A DNA stretch of 5,225 nucleotides from Candidatus Bathyarchaeota archaeon B63 (GCA_001593845.1 LUCF01000071.1:1-5225), one strand, 5' to 3'. Shown: positions 1 through 5,058, counted from the first letter of the stretch. Notes: generated from the sequence alone by a model not told the origin. Program-made: numbers and translations.

Positions 1-2
1 AA

Positions 3-500
3 CTGCCCATTGAGGACGGCCGGGTTCTTCCCGACCCCGAAGGGGACATCGTGAAGGTCTGCGTTGTGGAGAGGCACCGGGGAACTGGGAGGATTGGCAA
101 AGGCTTCGTTAAGGGCTTCGGCCTGAGGGAGGGCGCCCTAGCATCAACCGTCGCTCATGACTCCCATAACATAATCGTCATCGGCGTGGGTGACGATGAG
201 ATCTGGAGGGCCGTTGAGAGGCTGAGGGAGATGGGCGGAGGCCTCGTCGCCGTGAGCGGGGATGGTATTGAAGGTGAGCTTCCACTCCCAATTGCTGGTT
301 TGATGTCTGATAGGGACGTCGGATTCGTGGCTGACGCGATGGAGAGGCTGAATAGATCGGCTGAGAGGCTTGGATGCCGCTTGAAGAGTCCCTTTATGGC
401 GTTGTCATTCCTCGCCCTACCAGTGATACCGAGGCTCAAGATAACGGATCTAGGCCTCGTCGACGTGGAGAGGATGGAGATCGTCGACCTATTCGTTTAA
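3..500 (+). CDS. ade: Adenine deaminase, C-terminal part (5' end outside window)
   Basis: This is the C-terminal 165 residues of adenine deaminase (EC 3.5.4.2), the metal-dependent amidohydrolase that converts adenine to hypoxanthine plus ammonia in purine salvage in the cytoplasm. The frame is open from the first full codon (position 3, L-P-I-E-D-G) to TAA at 498-500. The GTG at 51 is therefore an internal valine, not a start. Signature stretches of the adenine deaminase C-terminal domain are all present: GKGFVKGFGL (about residues 32-41 of the visible part), the AHDSHN motif (51-56), LPLPIAGLMSD (93-103), PFMALSFLALPVIP (130-143), and a tail ending in DLFV. Family members are usually about 550-600 residues, so roughly 70%, including the N-terminal metal-binding amidohydrolase barrel, lies left of the window. 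I see no frameshift. A hairpin plus T-run about 50-100 bp downstream may end its transcript, so it is probably not co-transcribed with the PAC2 gene. Confidence 0.93.
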   Translation: MPIEDGRVLPDPEGDIVKVCVVERHRGTGRIGKGFVKGFGLREGALASTVAHDSHNIIVIGVGDDEIWRAVERLREMGGGLVAVSGDGIEGELPLPIAGLMSDRDVGFVADAMERLNRSAERLGCRLKSPFMALSFLALPVIPRLKITDLGLVDVERMEIVDLFV

Positions 501-552
501 TAGGCATCCGGTTAGGACGCTGTTCGATGATGTCTAATGTGCATGAGAGCTT

Positions 553-603
553 GAATACCAGCGTATCCGTGAAGAAGAGCCCTCTGGTATTCGTAGGTTT
601 TTT
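553..603 (+). terminator. Possible hairpin plus T-run terminator after adenine deaminase
   Basis: A perfect 9-bp inverted repeat, GAATACCAG (553-561) and CTGGTATTC (584-592), encloses a 22-nt loop. It is followed six bases later by six T residues (598-603). It lies between the adenine deaminase stop and the PAC2 gene. Archaeal termination depends mainly on the U-run; the hairpin could add to it or be a separate RNA structure. The loop is long for a classical intrinsic terminator. Confidence 0.4.
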
Positions 604-613
604 CAATCGGGGA

Positions 614-624
614 TGATATAATTA
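614..624 (+). promoter_or_regulatory. Weak TATA-like element ahead of the PAC2 gene
   Basis: An AT-rich octamer-like stretch (ATATAATTA at 616-624) is the only TATA-like element near the PAC2 start. Archaeal TATA boxes sit about 26 bp ahead of transcription start, which would put the start near 645, almost on top of the TTG codon at 643. That geometry is awkward because the TTG also has a GGGGGAG (628-634) Shine-Dalgarno-like sequence at 8-nt spacing. The true promoter may therefore lie further upstream. Confidence 0.25.
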
Positions 625-642
625 TCTGGGGGAGAAAGGAGA

Positions 643-1392
643 TTGGACGGGGCCGTAAAGATAATCGAGAGGGGAGAAGTCCAGGAGGGGCTAAAGATGA
701 TCTGCGGCCTCCCGGATGTGGGGCTCGTGGGAGCAATCGCCGCTTCGCATATTATCTCTAAGCTAAGACTCGCCGAGGTGGCGTATGTGAGGTCTCCGCT
801 GCTGCCGCCGGTGATAATGCTTGAGGGGGGCCTCCCAAGGTCGCCGATAAGGATCTTCGGGAACAGCGAGGTGCTTGTGCTGAGCTCAGAGATAGCGGTT
901 CCCTCAGCCTCGGTTCATCAGATCATAGAATCCATCATGGACTGGGTATCCAGCAAGAAGGCGGAGATGGTCTTCACGCTCGGAGGGCTGCCGATTCCCA
1001 ACCGCCATGAGATAGAGAAGCCGAGGGTCTTCGGCGCTGCCTCGGATGATTCCCTCCTCAAGATGCTCAGCGAGGGGAAGATCGAGGTTATCCAACGGGG
1101 ATTCCTCGTCGGGCCTCAAGCCCTCATCCTGAGCTACTCCGCGGAGATGGGGCTCCCAGCCCTAGCCCTGCTGGCTGAGTCCTTCTATAATTATCCCGAC
1201 CCAGAGGCAGCCTCGGTTGTTATACAAACCCTCAAACAGATGATAGATATAGACGTAGATGTCTCTGAGCTCATAGAGAAGGGCGAAGAGGTCCGTCTGG
1301 CAATGAGGGACATGATGAGGAGAACCCAGGCTGAGCTCGCCAGGATGAAGAAGTCGCACGAGTACGATATTCCCGGCTACTACATAAAGTAG
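643..1392 (+). CDS. PAC2 family protein (proteasome assembly chaperone homologue)
   Basis: This 249-residue protein belongs to the PAC2 family, the archaeal relatives of eukaryotic proteasome assembly chaperones (archaeal PbaA/PbaB type), thought to help assemble or cap the cytoplasmic 20S proteasome. Recognisable segments are the N-terminal GLPDVGLVG loop (residues 22-30), SPLLPPVIMLEGG (51-63), FTLGGLP (111-117), GFLVGPQALIL (153-163), and the conserved EMGLPALALLAES-FYNYPDPEAA block (168-190). A charged C-terminal helix follows (about 206-238). The tail YDIPGYYIK is aromatic-rich but lacks a strict C-terminal HbYX motif, because Tyr is not penultimate. The start is TTG: an in-frame TAA lies at 619-621, with no ATG or GTG between it and 643. 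ATG 697 has a good GGAGGGG at 684-690, but using it would cut off the first strand before the GLPDVGLVG loop. An Hsp20 gene follows within 3-9 bp, so the two are probably co-transcribed. Actual proteasome binding is inferred. Confidence 0.88.
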   Translation: MDGAVKIIERGEVQEGLKMICGLPDVGLVGAIAASHIISKLRLAEVAYVRSPLLPPVIMLEGGLPRSPIRIFGNSEVLVLSSEIAVPSASVHQIIESIMDWVSSKKAEMVFTLGGLPIPNRHEIEKPRVFGAASDDSLLKMLSEGKIEVIQRGFLVGPQALILSYSAEMGLPALALLAESFYNYPDPEAASVVIQTLKQMIDIDVDVSELIEKGEEVRLAMRDMMRRTQAELARMKKSHEYDIPGYYIK

Positions 1393-1401
1393 GGGATGAC
1401 C

Positions 1402-1842
1402 ATGTCGAGGAGGAGAAGGTCGATCTTCGATATCATGAGGGAACGGATGGATGAGCTCGAGGAGATAGCTGAGGAGATGTTCGAGAGGCTATTGGAGAGG
1501 CCGAGCTGGGACATAACCACACAGTCGCTTGAGCCCCTATGCGACGTCTTCGTGAGATCGGACAGGGTGATCGTGACCGCGGACCTCCCGAAGGTCGACC
1601 CGAGAAGCATAAGGGTCCGAGGGATCTCTGATGACCTGATCGAGATAACAGCTAAGATGAGGGTCAAGGTCAACTTCGAGGATTGGGGGGTTACACATCG
1701 CAGAGGGGAGTTCTCATGCTTCAGCTGCAGGGTGCCGCTCCCAGTTCCCGTTGACATGAGCGGGGCGGAGGCGAGGTTCAGGAGGGGAATCTTGGAGATC
1801 TCGCTTCCGAGGAAGAAGGGGTACGAGATAAAGGTGGAGTAG
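1402..1842 (+). CDS. Small heat-shock protein, Hsp20/alpha-crystallin family (copy 1)
   Basis: A 146-residue ATP-independent holdase that should bind unfolding proteins in the cytoplasm and assemble into oligomers. A short Arg-rich N-terminal arm and amphipathic helix (residues 1-32) precede the alpha-crystallin domain. That domain opens at EPLCDVFVRSD (44-54), continues through TADLPKVDP (59-67), and closes with the family signature ARFRRGILEISLPR (124-137). The tail YEIKVE contains an I-x-V version of the C-terminal I-x-I motif. An unusual C-x-x-C (Cys106, Cys109) sits in the strand before VPLPVPVD. The start is chosen at ATG 1402 because AGGGGATGA (1391-1399) makes a Shine-Dalgarno match ending 2 nt before it. 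ATG 1396, two codons upstream and in frame, lacks a properly spaced one but cannot be excluded. It follows the PAC2 stop by 9 bp, so an operon is likely. No T-rich terminator separates it from the next Hsp20. Confidence 0.9.
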   Translation: MSRRRRSIFDIMRERMDELEEIAEEMFERLLERPSWDITTQSLEPLCDVFVRSDRVIVTADLPKVDPRSIRVRGISDDLIEITAKMRVKVNFEDWGVTHRRGEFSCFSCRVPLPVPVDMSGAEARFRRGILEISLPRKKGYEIKVE

Positions 1843-1900
1843 CTGAGAAGGCTAGGGTCTCCGGGGCTTCGTAATTCAGCTCGAAAAATGGATAAAGAAT

Positions 1901-1917
1901 CCTTAAAGGTTTTTATA
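1901..1917 (+). promoter_or_regulatory. Strong archaeal promoter (BRE plus TATA) of the second Hsp20 gene
   Basis: TTTTTATA at 1910-1917 is a near-consensus archaeal TATA box, preceded by the A-rich BRE-like CCTTAAAG (1901-1908). Transcription expected about 26 bp downstream would begin at about 1938-1942, coinciding with ATG 1939. The element lies inside the longest open frame, which argues that the upstream ATG at 1888 is not the start. A short dyad, AGCC-N6-GGCT (1917-1930), lies between TATA box and start and could be a repressor contact, but it is weak. Confidence 0.68.
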
Positions 1918-1938
1918 GCCCGCTGCGGCTCATTATTG

Positions 1939-2556
1939 ATGGGGGAACCGTCTTTGCCTGAGGAGGATTGGTGGTCAAGCTGGTTTAGGAGGAGAAGATG
2001 GCCGTTCTTCGGGAGGGGAATCTTCGAGGACATAGACGAGATGTTTAGGGAGATGGAGGAGATCATGCGGAGGGAGTTCGAGGATATCTCCAGAAGAACC
2101 CCAAGCGACCTGATAAGGGAGAGGAAGCTGCCGGATGGGTCGAGGGTGCGCGAGTGGGGCCCATTTGTTTACGGTTACAGCATAACGATTGGGCCGGATG
2201 GGAAGCCGCATATCAGAGAGTTCGGGAACATAAAGCCTGGAGGCGGGCCTGGTAGGCCCAGAATCGACATTAGAGAGGAGAGGGAGCCGCTGGTGGATGT
2301 CATGGAGTCCGATGGGGAGGTCAAGGTGATCGCGGAGCTGCCGGGCGTGGAGAAGAAGGACATAAAGCTCCATGGAACGGAGACCACCCTGACGATCTCC
2401 GTTGATACGCCTCAGCGGAAATACTATAAGGAAGTGGAGCTGCCTGTTGAGGTTGACCCGAAGGGGGCGAGGTCCTCATATAAGAACGGCGTTCTAGAGG
2501 TGACCCTGCCGAAGAAGGAGGAGAAGCCTAAGGGCGAGCCGATAAAGATCGAGTGA
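1939..2556 (+). CDS. Archaeal Hsp20 small heat-shock protein (copy 2, longer form)
   Basis: A 205-residue small heat-shock protein, longer than copy 1. An aromatic, basic N-terminal arm (WWSSWFRRRRWPFF, residues 11-24) leads into a charged helix (27-52). Next is the segment GPFVYGYSITIGPDGKP (74-90) with IREFGN (92-97), which I recall as typical of a common archaeal Hsp20 subgroup. After a Gly/Pro linker (98-107) the alpha-crystallin domain runs from EPLVDVMESD (116-125) through AELPGVEKKDI (132-142) to YKNGVLEVTLPK (181-192). It ends PIKIE, a classic C-terminal I-x-I motif used in oligomer assembly. The start is set at ATG 1939 because a TATA box lies 26 bp ahead, implying a leaderless mRNA. 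ATG 1888, in frame and 17 codons upstream, would place the promoter inside the coding sequence and lacks a Shine-Dalgarno. Its own promoter suggests separate, probably stress-linked, control; that regulation is inferred. Confidence 0.9.
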   Translation: MGEPSLPEEDWWSSWFRRRRWPFFGRGIFEDIDEMFREMEEIMRREFEDISRRTPSDLIRERKLPDGSRVREWGPFVYGYSITIGPDGKPHIREFGNIKPGGGPGRPRIDIREEREPLVDVMESDGEVKVIAELPGVEKKDIKLHGTETTLTISVDTPQRKYYKEVELPVEVDPKGARSSYKNGVLEVTLPKKEEKPKGEPIKIE

Positions 2557-2562
2557 ACCCAT

Positions 2563-2580
2563 CCTCTTTTCCCCTTTTTA
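2563..2580 (+). terminator. Pyrimidine/T-rich terminator after the second Hsp20
   Basis: Seven bases after the Hsp20 stop, a tract with T4 (2567-2570), C4 (2571-2574) and T5 (2575-2579) occurs without an obvious hairpin. Such U-rich tracts are the usual archaeal termination signal, and it sits at the end of the Hsp20 unit, before a new promoter. Confidence 0.6.
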
Positions 2581-2592
2581 TGTCCGGTGAGA

Positions 2593-2627
2593 TCCTGTTT
2601 ACGGCTGTCTTTAAATCTTCCTGTTTA
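2593..2627 (+). repeat. Short direct repeat TCCTGTTTA, two copies
   Basis: The nonamer TCCTGTTTA occurs at 2593-2601 and again at 2619-2627, 26 bp apart start to start. Both copies are upstream of the transporter promoter, with TTTAAAT (2610-2616) between them. They could be activator contacts or chance; nothing else supports a role. Confidence 0.3.
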
Positions 2628-2636
2628 GGTCTTCTG

Positions 2637-2701
2637 GTTCAAAAATAATTGAACAAGTTAAAGTTTATATCTTATTTGTTGAATTATCCTTTATAAGTTC
2701 A
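2637..2701 (+). repeat. Inverted-repeat array flanking the transporter TATA box (candidate operator)
   Basis: Two arms, ATAATTGAACAA (2645-2656) and TTGTTGAATTAT (2676-2687), are reverse complements at 11 of 12 positions. The dyad is centred at 2666, directly on the TATA box. A second perfect dyad, GTTCAA (2637-2642) with TTGAAC (2649-2654), overlaps the left arm. A further GTTCA lies at 2697-2701. The half-site TTGAA/TTCAA thus recurs four times around the promoter, which is what a dimeric or multimeric repressor site would look like. The bound protein is unknown. Confidence 0.55.
2655..2670 (+). promoter_or_regulatory. TATA box and BRE of the transporter operon
   Basis: TTTATAT at 2664-2670 matches the archaeal TATA consensus, with the A-rich AGTTAAA (2656-2662) as a BRE just upstream. 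Transcription would start near 2693, giving a leader of about 85-90 nt before ATG 2780. A weaker alternative, TTTATAAG at 2690-2697, would start near 2719. Unlike the second Hsp20 and marC, this gene would have a real 5' leader, which fits its strong Shine-Dalgarno. Confidence 0.62.
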
Positions 2702-2766
2702 GCATCACCGCATCTCGCAGCGTAATTGAAGACCACAGAAGATGACGTTAACGAGTAAGACCATGA

Positions 2767-2773
2767 GAGGTGA
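2767..2773 (+). promoter_or_regulatory. Strong Shine-Dalgarno of the transporter gene
   Basis: GAGGTGA at 2767-2773 is a seven-base exact match to the anti-Shine-Dalgarno complement, six bases before ATG 2780. It fixes the transporter start and is the best ribosome binding site in the window. Confidence 0.8.
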
Positions 2774-2779
2774 CCGCGA

Positions 2780-4054
2780 ATGCTCAGTTCCGCAAGCCTC
2801 ATCTATATCGGAATCTATATACTCACGTTGCTGCTCGCCTCCACCGAGGTTACGGCTCTCTCCGTAGCAGCCTTGATAGGCGCCTCGCTGTCGACGTTCT
2901 TTGGGCTTGTCACGGGCCTCTTCATGCCTGACGAAGTCGTGGAATTCGTGGATTTCAGGGTTATCCTCCTCCTCGTCGGGGTGATGATAACCTTCGAGGT
3001 GGTGGAGAAGAGCGGCCTCTTCCGCATCATCGCGCTCTACGCGATAAAGTACTCGAAGGGGGACCCGAGGATACTCTTCTTCTCCATCTGCTTCGTCTCG
3101 GCCGCCGTCTCCCTCCTGCTAAGCGACGTCACGGCTATATTGCTGATGGCGGCCGCAGCGGGTACGATAGCCAGAATAATGGATTATGACCCTGTGCCAT
3201 ACTTCGTCTCAGCGGCGATAATGATAAACCTCGGGGGGACGAGCACGCTTATAGGCTCGACGAGCAACATGATCATAGGTGTGGCATCCGGGCTTGGCTT
3301 CGTGGAGTTCCTGAATTACCTAGCGATGTGCGAGATAGCTTTATGGATACTGACCTCGCTTACGCTCTATCTTCTTTATCGGCCGAGGCTTGGGGAGAAG
3401 AAGCCCCCGCCAACCTATGACCCTTGGGGGGAGATCCAAGACAAGAGAACCATATATAAGGCCAGCTTCATCATAGTCTTCTTCCTGCTGCTGTTCCTGC
3501 TGTATGAGCATTGGAACGTCGGGCCTGAGATAATCGCCTTTCTATCCGCGGTACTTGCCCTCCTCGTCGTCGATGTGGATGCAGGGACTATCTTCCGCCA
3601 GATAGATTGGGAGACAATATTTTTTATAGGTGGATTCTTTATTATTATTGGGGGGTTAGATAAAGCGGGGGTTCTCGCATATTTCTCTAAGGCGGTGCTG
3701 AACTTGGCTCATGGGGACGAGTTTCTGGCCGCCCTCTTAACCCTTTGGTCAAGCGCCCTTCTAAGTGTCTTTGTGAGTAACATAGGCGTTGCTCTGACTT
3801 ATACGCCCATAATAGGGATGATGGGCGGCCTGGGCTTGAACATGAACTTCCTCTGGTCCGCTCTTGTTCTAGGAACAAACCTTGGAGGAGCAGCCACGCC
3901 GGTCAGCGGGGCAGTCTGCGTCTTAACGATGGGAGCGTTGAAGGAAGAGAACGTTAACCTGAGCTTCATAGACTTCTCGAAGGCCGGGGCCCTCACAACC
4001 ATCGTCCAGCTCCTCTTCGCCTCATTCTACTTGATCCTCATGTTCGGCATGTGA
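2780..4054 (+). CDS. ArsB/NhaD/P-protein-type permease (ion transporter superfamily, SLC13-like)
   Basis: A 424-residue polytopic inner-membrane permease with roughly 11-13 hydrophobic segments in two homologous halves, the usual plan and length for the ArsB/NhaD/SLC13 superfamily. Half 1 has VDFRVILLLVGVMITFEVVEKSGLF (in residues 57-81), the pore-loop-like SDVTAILLM (115-123) and GGTSTLIGSTSNMIIG (152-167). Half 2 has IDWETIFFIGGFFIIIGGL (in 275-293), SNIGVALTYTPII (333-345) and LGTNLGGAATPVSGA (364-378). A hydrophilic loop at about 201-225 joins them. Relatives export arsenite, exchange Na+/H+, or move dicarboxylates or other anions; the substrate here cannot be assigned. In P-protein/NhaD-like members the half-1 loop usually reads LIGDPPN, whereas here it is LIGSTSN. 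The half-2 DN-I-P is SN-I-G. These changes fall in the predicted binding region. There is no ArsA, ArsR or ArsC neighbour. It has its own promoter, and the charged-protein gene follows by 10 bp. Confidence 0.85.
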   Translation: MLSSASLIYIGIYILTLLLASTEVTALSVAALIGASLSTFFGLVTGLFMPDEVVEFVDFRVILLLVGVMITFEVVEKSGLFRIIALYAIKYSKGDPRILFFSICFVSAAVSLLLSDVTAILLMAAAAGTIARIMDYDPVPYFVSAAIMINLGGTSTLIGSTSNMIIGVASGLGFVEFLNYLAMCEIALWILTSLTLYLLYRPRLGEKKPPPTYDPWGEIQDKRTIYKASFIIVFFLLLFLLYEHWNVGPEIIAFLSAVLALLVVDVDAGTIFRQIDWETIFFIGGFFIIIGGLDKAGVLAYFSKAVLNLAHGDEFLAALLTLWSSALLSVFVSNIGVALTYTPIIGMMGGLGLNMNFLWSALVLGTNLGGAATPVSGAVCVLTMGALKEENVNLSFIDFSKAGALTTIVQLLFASFYLILMFGM

Positions 4055-4064
4055 GGGGGATGAG

Positions 4065-4355
4065 ATGACAGACCTAAAGGAGAGGATCTTGAAGCGGAAG
4101 AAGCAGTCGATGGAGAGGTATAGGGAGGAGAGGGACGCCTTCGAGAAAGTGATGGGAACCCCGAAGATAAACGTCAGCGTAGAGCTCCCCAAGGGCTACG
4201 AGGCGCAGAGGGAGGAGTTCTTGGAGCTGGAGAGGGAAGAGGGCTTCCTTAAGGATGCCGATAAGGCGCTCGGCAGACTCGTGAAGAAGCACCTGAAGAA
4301 GGCTAAGGAGCAGGCGGAGAAGGAGGAGAGCCGAAAGGCTGAAGAGATGGGCTGA
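4065..4355 (+). CDS. Small highly charged protein of unknown function, coupled to the permease
   Basis: I do not recognise this 96-residue protein. Half of its residues (48 of 96) are charged: 19 Glu, 4 Asp, 16 Lys and 9 Arg. It reads as helix (about 1-30, basic/acidic alternation), a short strand-like segment with KINVSVELPKGYE (34-46), then a long charged helix (47-96) with coiled-coil potential ending in Lys/Glu repeats. It has no Cys or Trp, no signal peptide and no membrane segment, so it is presumably cytoplasmic. It starts 10 bp after the permease stop with a purine-rich GAGGGGGATGAG (4053-4064 region) as ribosome binding site, so co-transcription is very likely. A role as a cytoplasmic partner or regulator of the permease is inference from position only. 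A nucleic-acid or ribosome-associated role is equally possible. The ATG at 4060 stops after two codons and is not an alternative. Confidence 0.75.
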   Translation: MTDLKERILKRKKQSMERYREERDAFEKVMGTPKINVSVELPKGYEAQREEFLELEREEGFLKDADKALGRLVKKHLKKAKEQAEKEESRKAEEMG

Positions 4356-4416
4356 GAGCCCCGATTCCCCCGATGATTCTTTAAGGTTCTCCTACTGCTT
4401 CTCTCGCTTCTCTCCG
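4349..4416 (+). terminator. Possible terminator of the transporter operon
   Basis: GGGCT (4349-4353) and AGCCC (4357-4361) form a tight 5-bp hairpin over the stop codon of the charged-protein gene. A pyrimidine-rich stretch follows at 4376-4416 that includes a tandem 9-bp repeat, GCTTCTCTC (4397-4405 and 4406-4414). The tract lacks a long T-run, so this is a weak call. It is the only termination-like signal on the + strand before the convergent gene. I see no U-rich tract on the - strand to end the marC transcript. Confidence 0.35.
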
Positions 4417-4424
4417 CGGCCGTC

Positions 4425-5027
4425 TCATGCTATTAATTCTTGTATCCCCCGGAGTATGTACTCAACCGCTATTGCCGCTATCAGAAGAGCCATGACCCTC
4501 GCGATGACTAAGGAGCCAGACCTCCCAAGCAGCCTATGAATCGGATCTATGAACCTCAACGTGACCCAGACTATGAGGAAGACCACGAGGACCGAGATAA
4601 CCGTTACCGGGACGCTGAACATCTCTATGTTCAGGATCGTAGTCGTTATCGCCCCTGGGCCCACCAGCAGCGGGATTGCTATCGGCACTATCCCAATAGA
4701 CTCCGGAGCCATCTCACTCTCCTCCCATCTGCCAGTGATTAGGATCTTGACCGATATCAGGAGGAGGAGTATGCCGCCGGCTATCATGAAGCCCTGGAGG
4801 GATATCCCGAAGAGCATGAATATCTGCCGGCCGACGAGGGCGAAGGAGAGGAGAAGGATCACCCCGGTGATTGTGGCCGTCCGGAAGGTCCTTCTCCTCC
4901 TCTCCTTGGGCATTTCCCTTGTGAGGCTGATGAAGATGGGGATGTTCCCCAGGGGGTCAACGACTATGAAGAGTGAGATAACAGCCCTAACCAGCGCCGG
5001 GACCGCATCGACAAAAATCTCCTCCAT
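4425..5027 (-). CDS. MarC family integral membrane protein
   Basis: A 200-residue protein of the MarC family (formerly UPF0056), full length for the family, with six predicted membrane helices at about residues 8-30, 50-68, 75-95, 110-130, 138-158 and 173-193. Diagnostic stretches are FIVVDPLGNIPIFISLT (20-36), MIAGGILLLLISVKIL (81-96), VPIAIPLLVGPGAITTTI (114-131) and LLIAAIAVEYILRGI (181-195). A basic loop KERRRRTFR (41-49) lies between helices 1 and 2 and probably faces the cytoplasm. The family's biochemical function is not established; an early link to multiple antibiotic resistance in E. coli was not upheld, and a transporter role is commonly assumed. The gene is convergent with the permease operon. 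No Shine-Dalgarno precedes the ATG (5025-5027), while a TATA-like element sits about 26-28 bp upstream, suggesting a leaderless mRNA. Confidence 0.9.
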   Translation of the reverse strand: MEEIFVDAVPALVRAVISLFIVVDPLGNIPIFISLTREMPKERRRRTFRTATITGVILLLSFALVGRQIFMLFGISLQGFMIAGGILLLLISVKILITGRWEESEMAPESIGIVPIAIPLLVGPGAITTTILNIEMFSVPVTVISVLVVFLIVWVTLRFIDPIHRLLGRSGSLVIARVMALLIAAIAVEYILRGIQELIA

Positions 5028-5048
5028 GAGTGATTATTTAGCTAAACT

Positions 5049-5058
5049 CAAACATAAA
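5049..5058 (-). promoter_or_regulatory. TATA-like element of the marC-family gene
   Basis: Read on the - strand, TTTATGTTTG spans 5058 down to 5049. Its centre is about 28 bp ahead of the ATG at 5027, so transcription would start on or just before the start codon. This fits the absence of a ribosome binding site. It is a moderate match to the archaeal TATA consensus. Another AT-rich stretch at 5144-5156 could serve as a more distant promoter. Confidence 0.45.

Noticed and set aside
51..53. GTG at 51 as start of a 149-residue protein
   Set aside because: The same frame is open to the left edge and the residues before it (LPIEDGRVLPDPEGDI) continue the adenine deaminase sequence, so the gene is simply cut by the window.
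525..560. Possible C/D box small RNA (ATGATG near 526)
   Set aside because: The box is an imperfect match to RUGAUGA, and no CUGA D/D' boxes occur at the required spacing.
1380..2066. 228-codon open frame on the - strand across the Hsp20 genes
   Set aside because: It overlaps two well-supported Hsp20 genes and their promoter. Its Ser/Leu-rich translation is what the reverse of Arg/Glu-rich coding sequence gives.
2645..2687. Inverted repeat as transposon ends or a CRISPR-like repeat
   Set aside because: The two arms are only 19 bp apart, flank a TATA box, and have no transposase, target duplication or repeated spacer pattern.
2693..2779. Riboswitch in the leader of the permease mRNA
   Set aside because: The leader is about 85 nt, but I see no match to known consensus features such as those of the fluoride or guanidine classes, and no strong stem. 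The TATA-centred dyad is a better regulatory candidate.
2742..2867. Upstream open frame of 41 codons overlapping the permease start out of frame
   Set aside because: It has no Shine-Dalgarno, and the permease start at 2780 has an excellent one. The peptide shows nothing recognisable. A regulatory uORF cannot be ruled out but is unsupported.
2780..4054. Naming the permease arsB (arsenite efflux)
   Set aside because: The fold family fits, but the substrate motifs differ and no ars genes are present, so a specific arsenite function is not supported.
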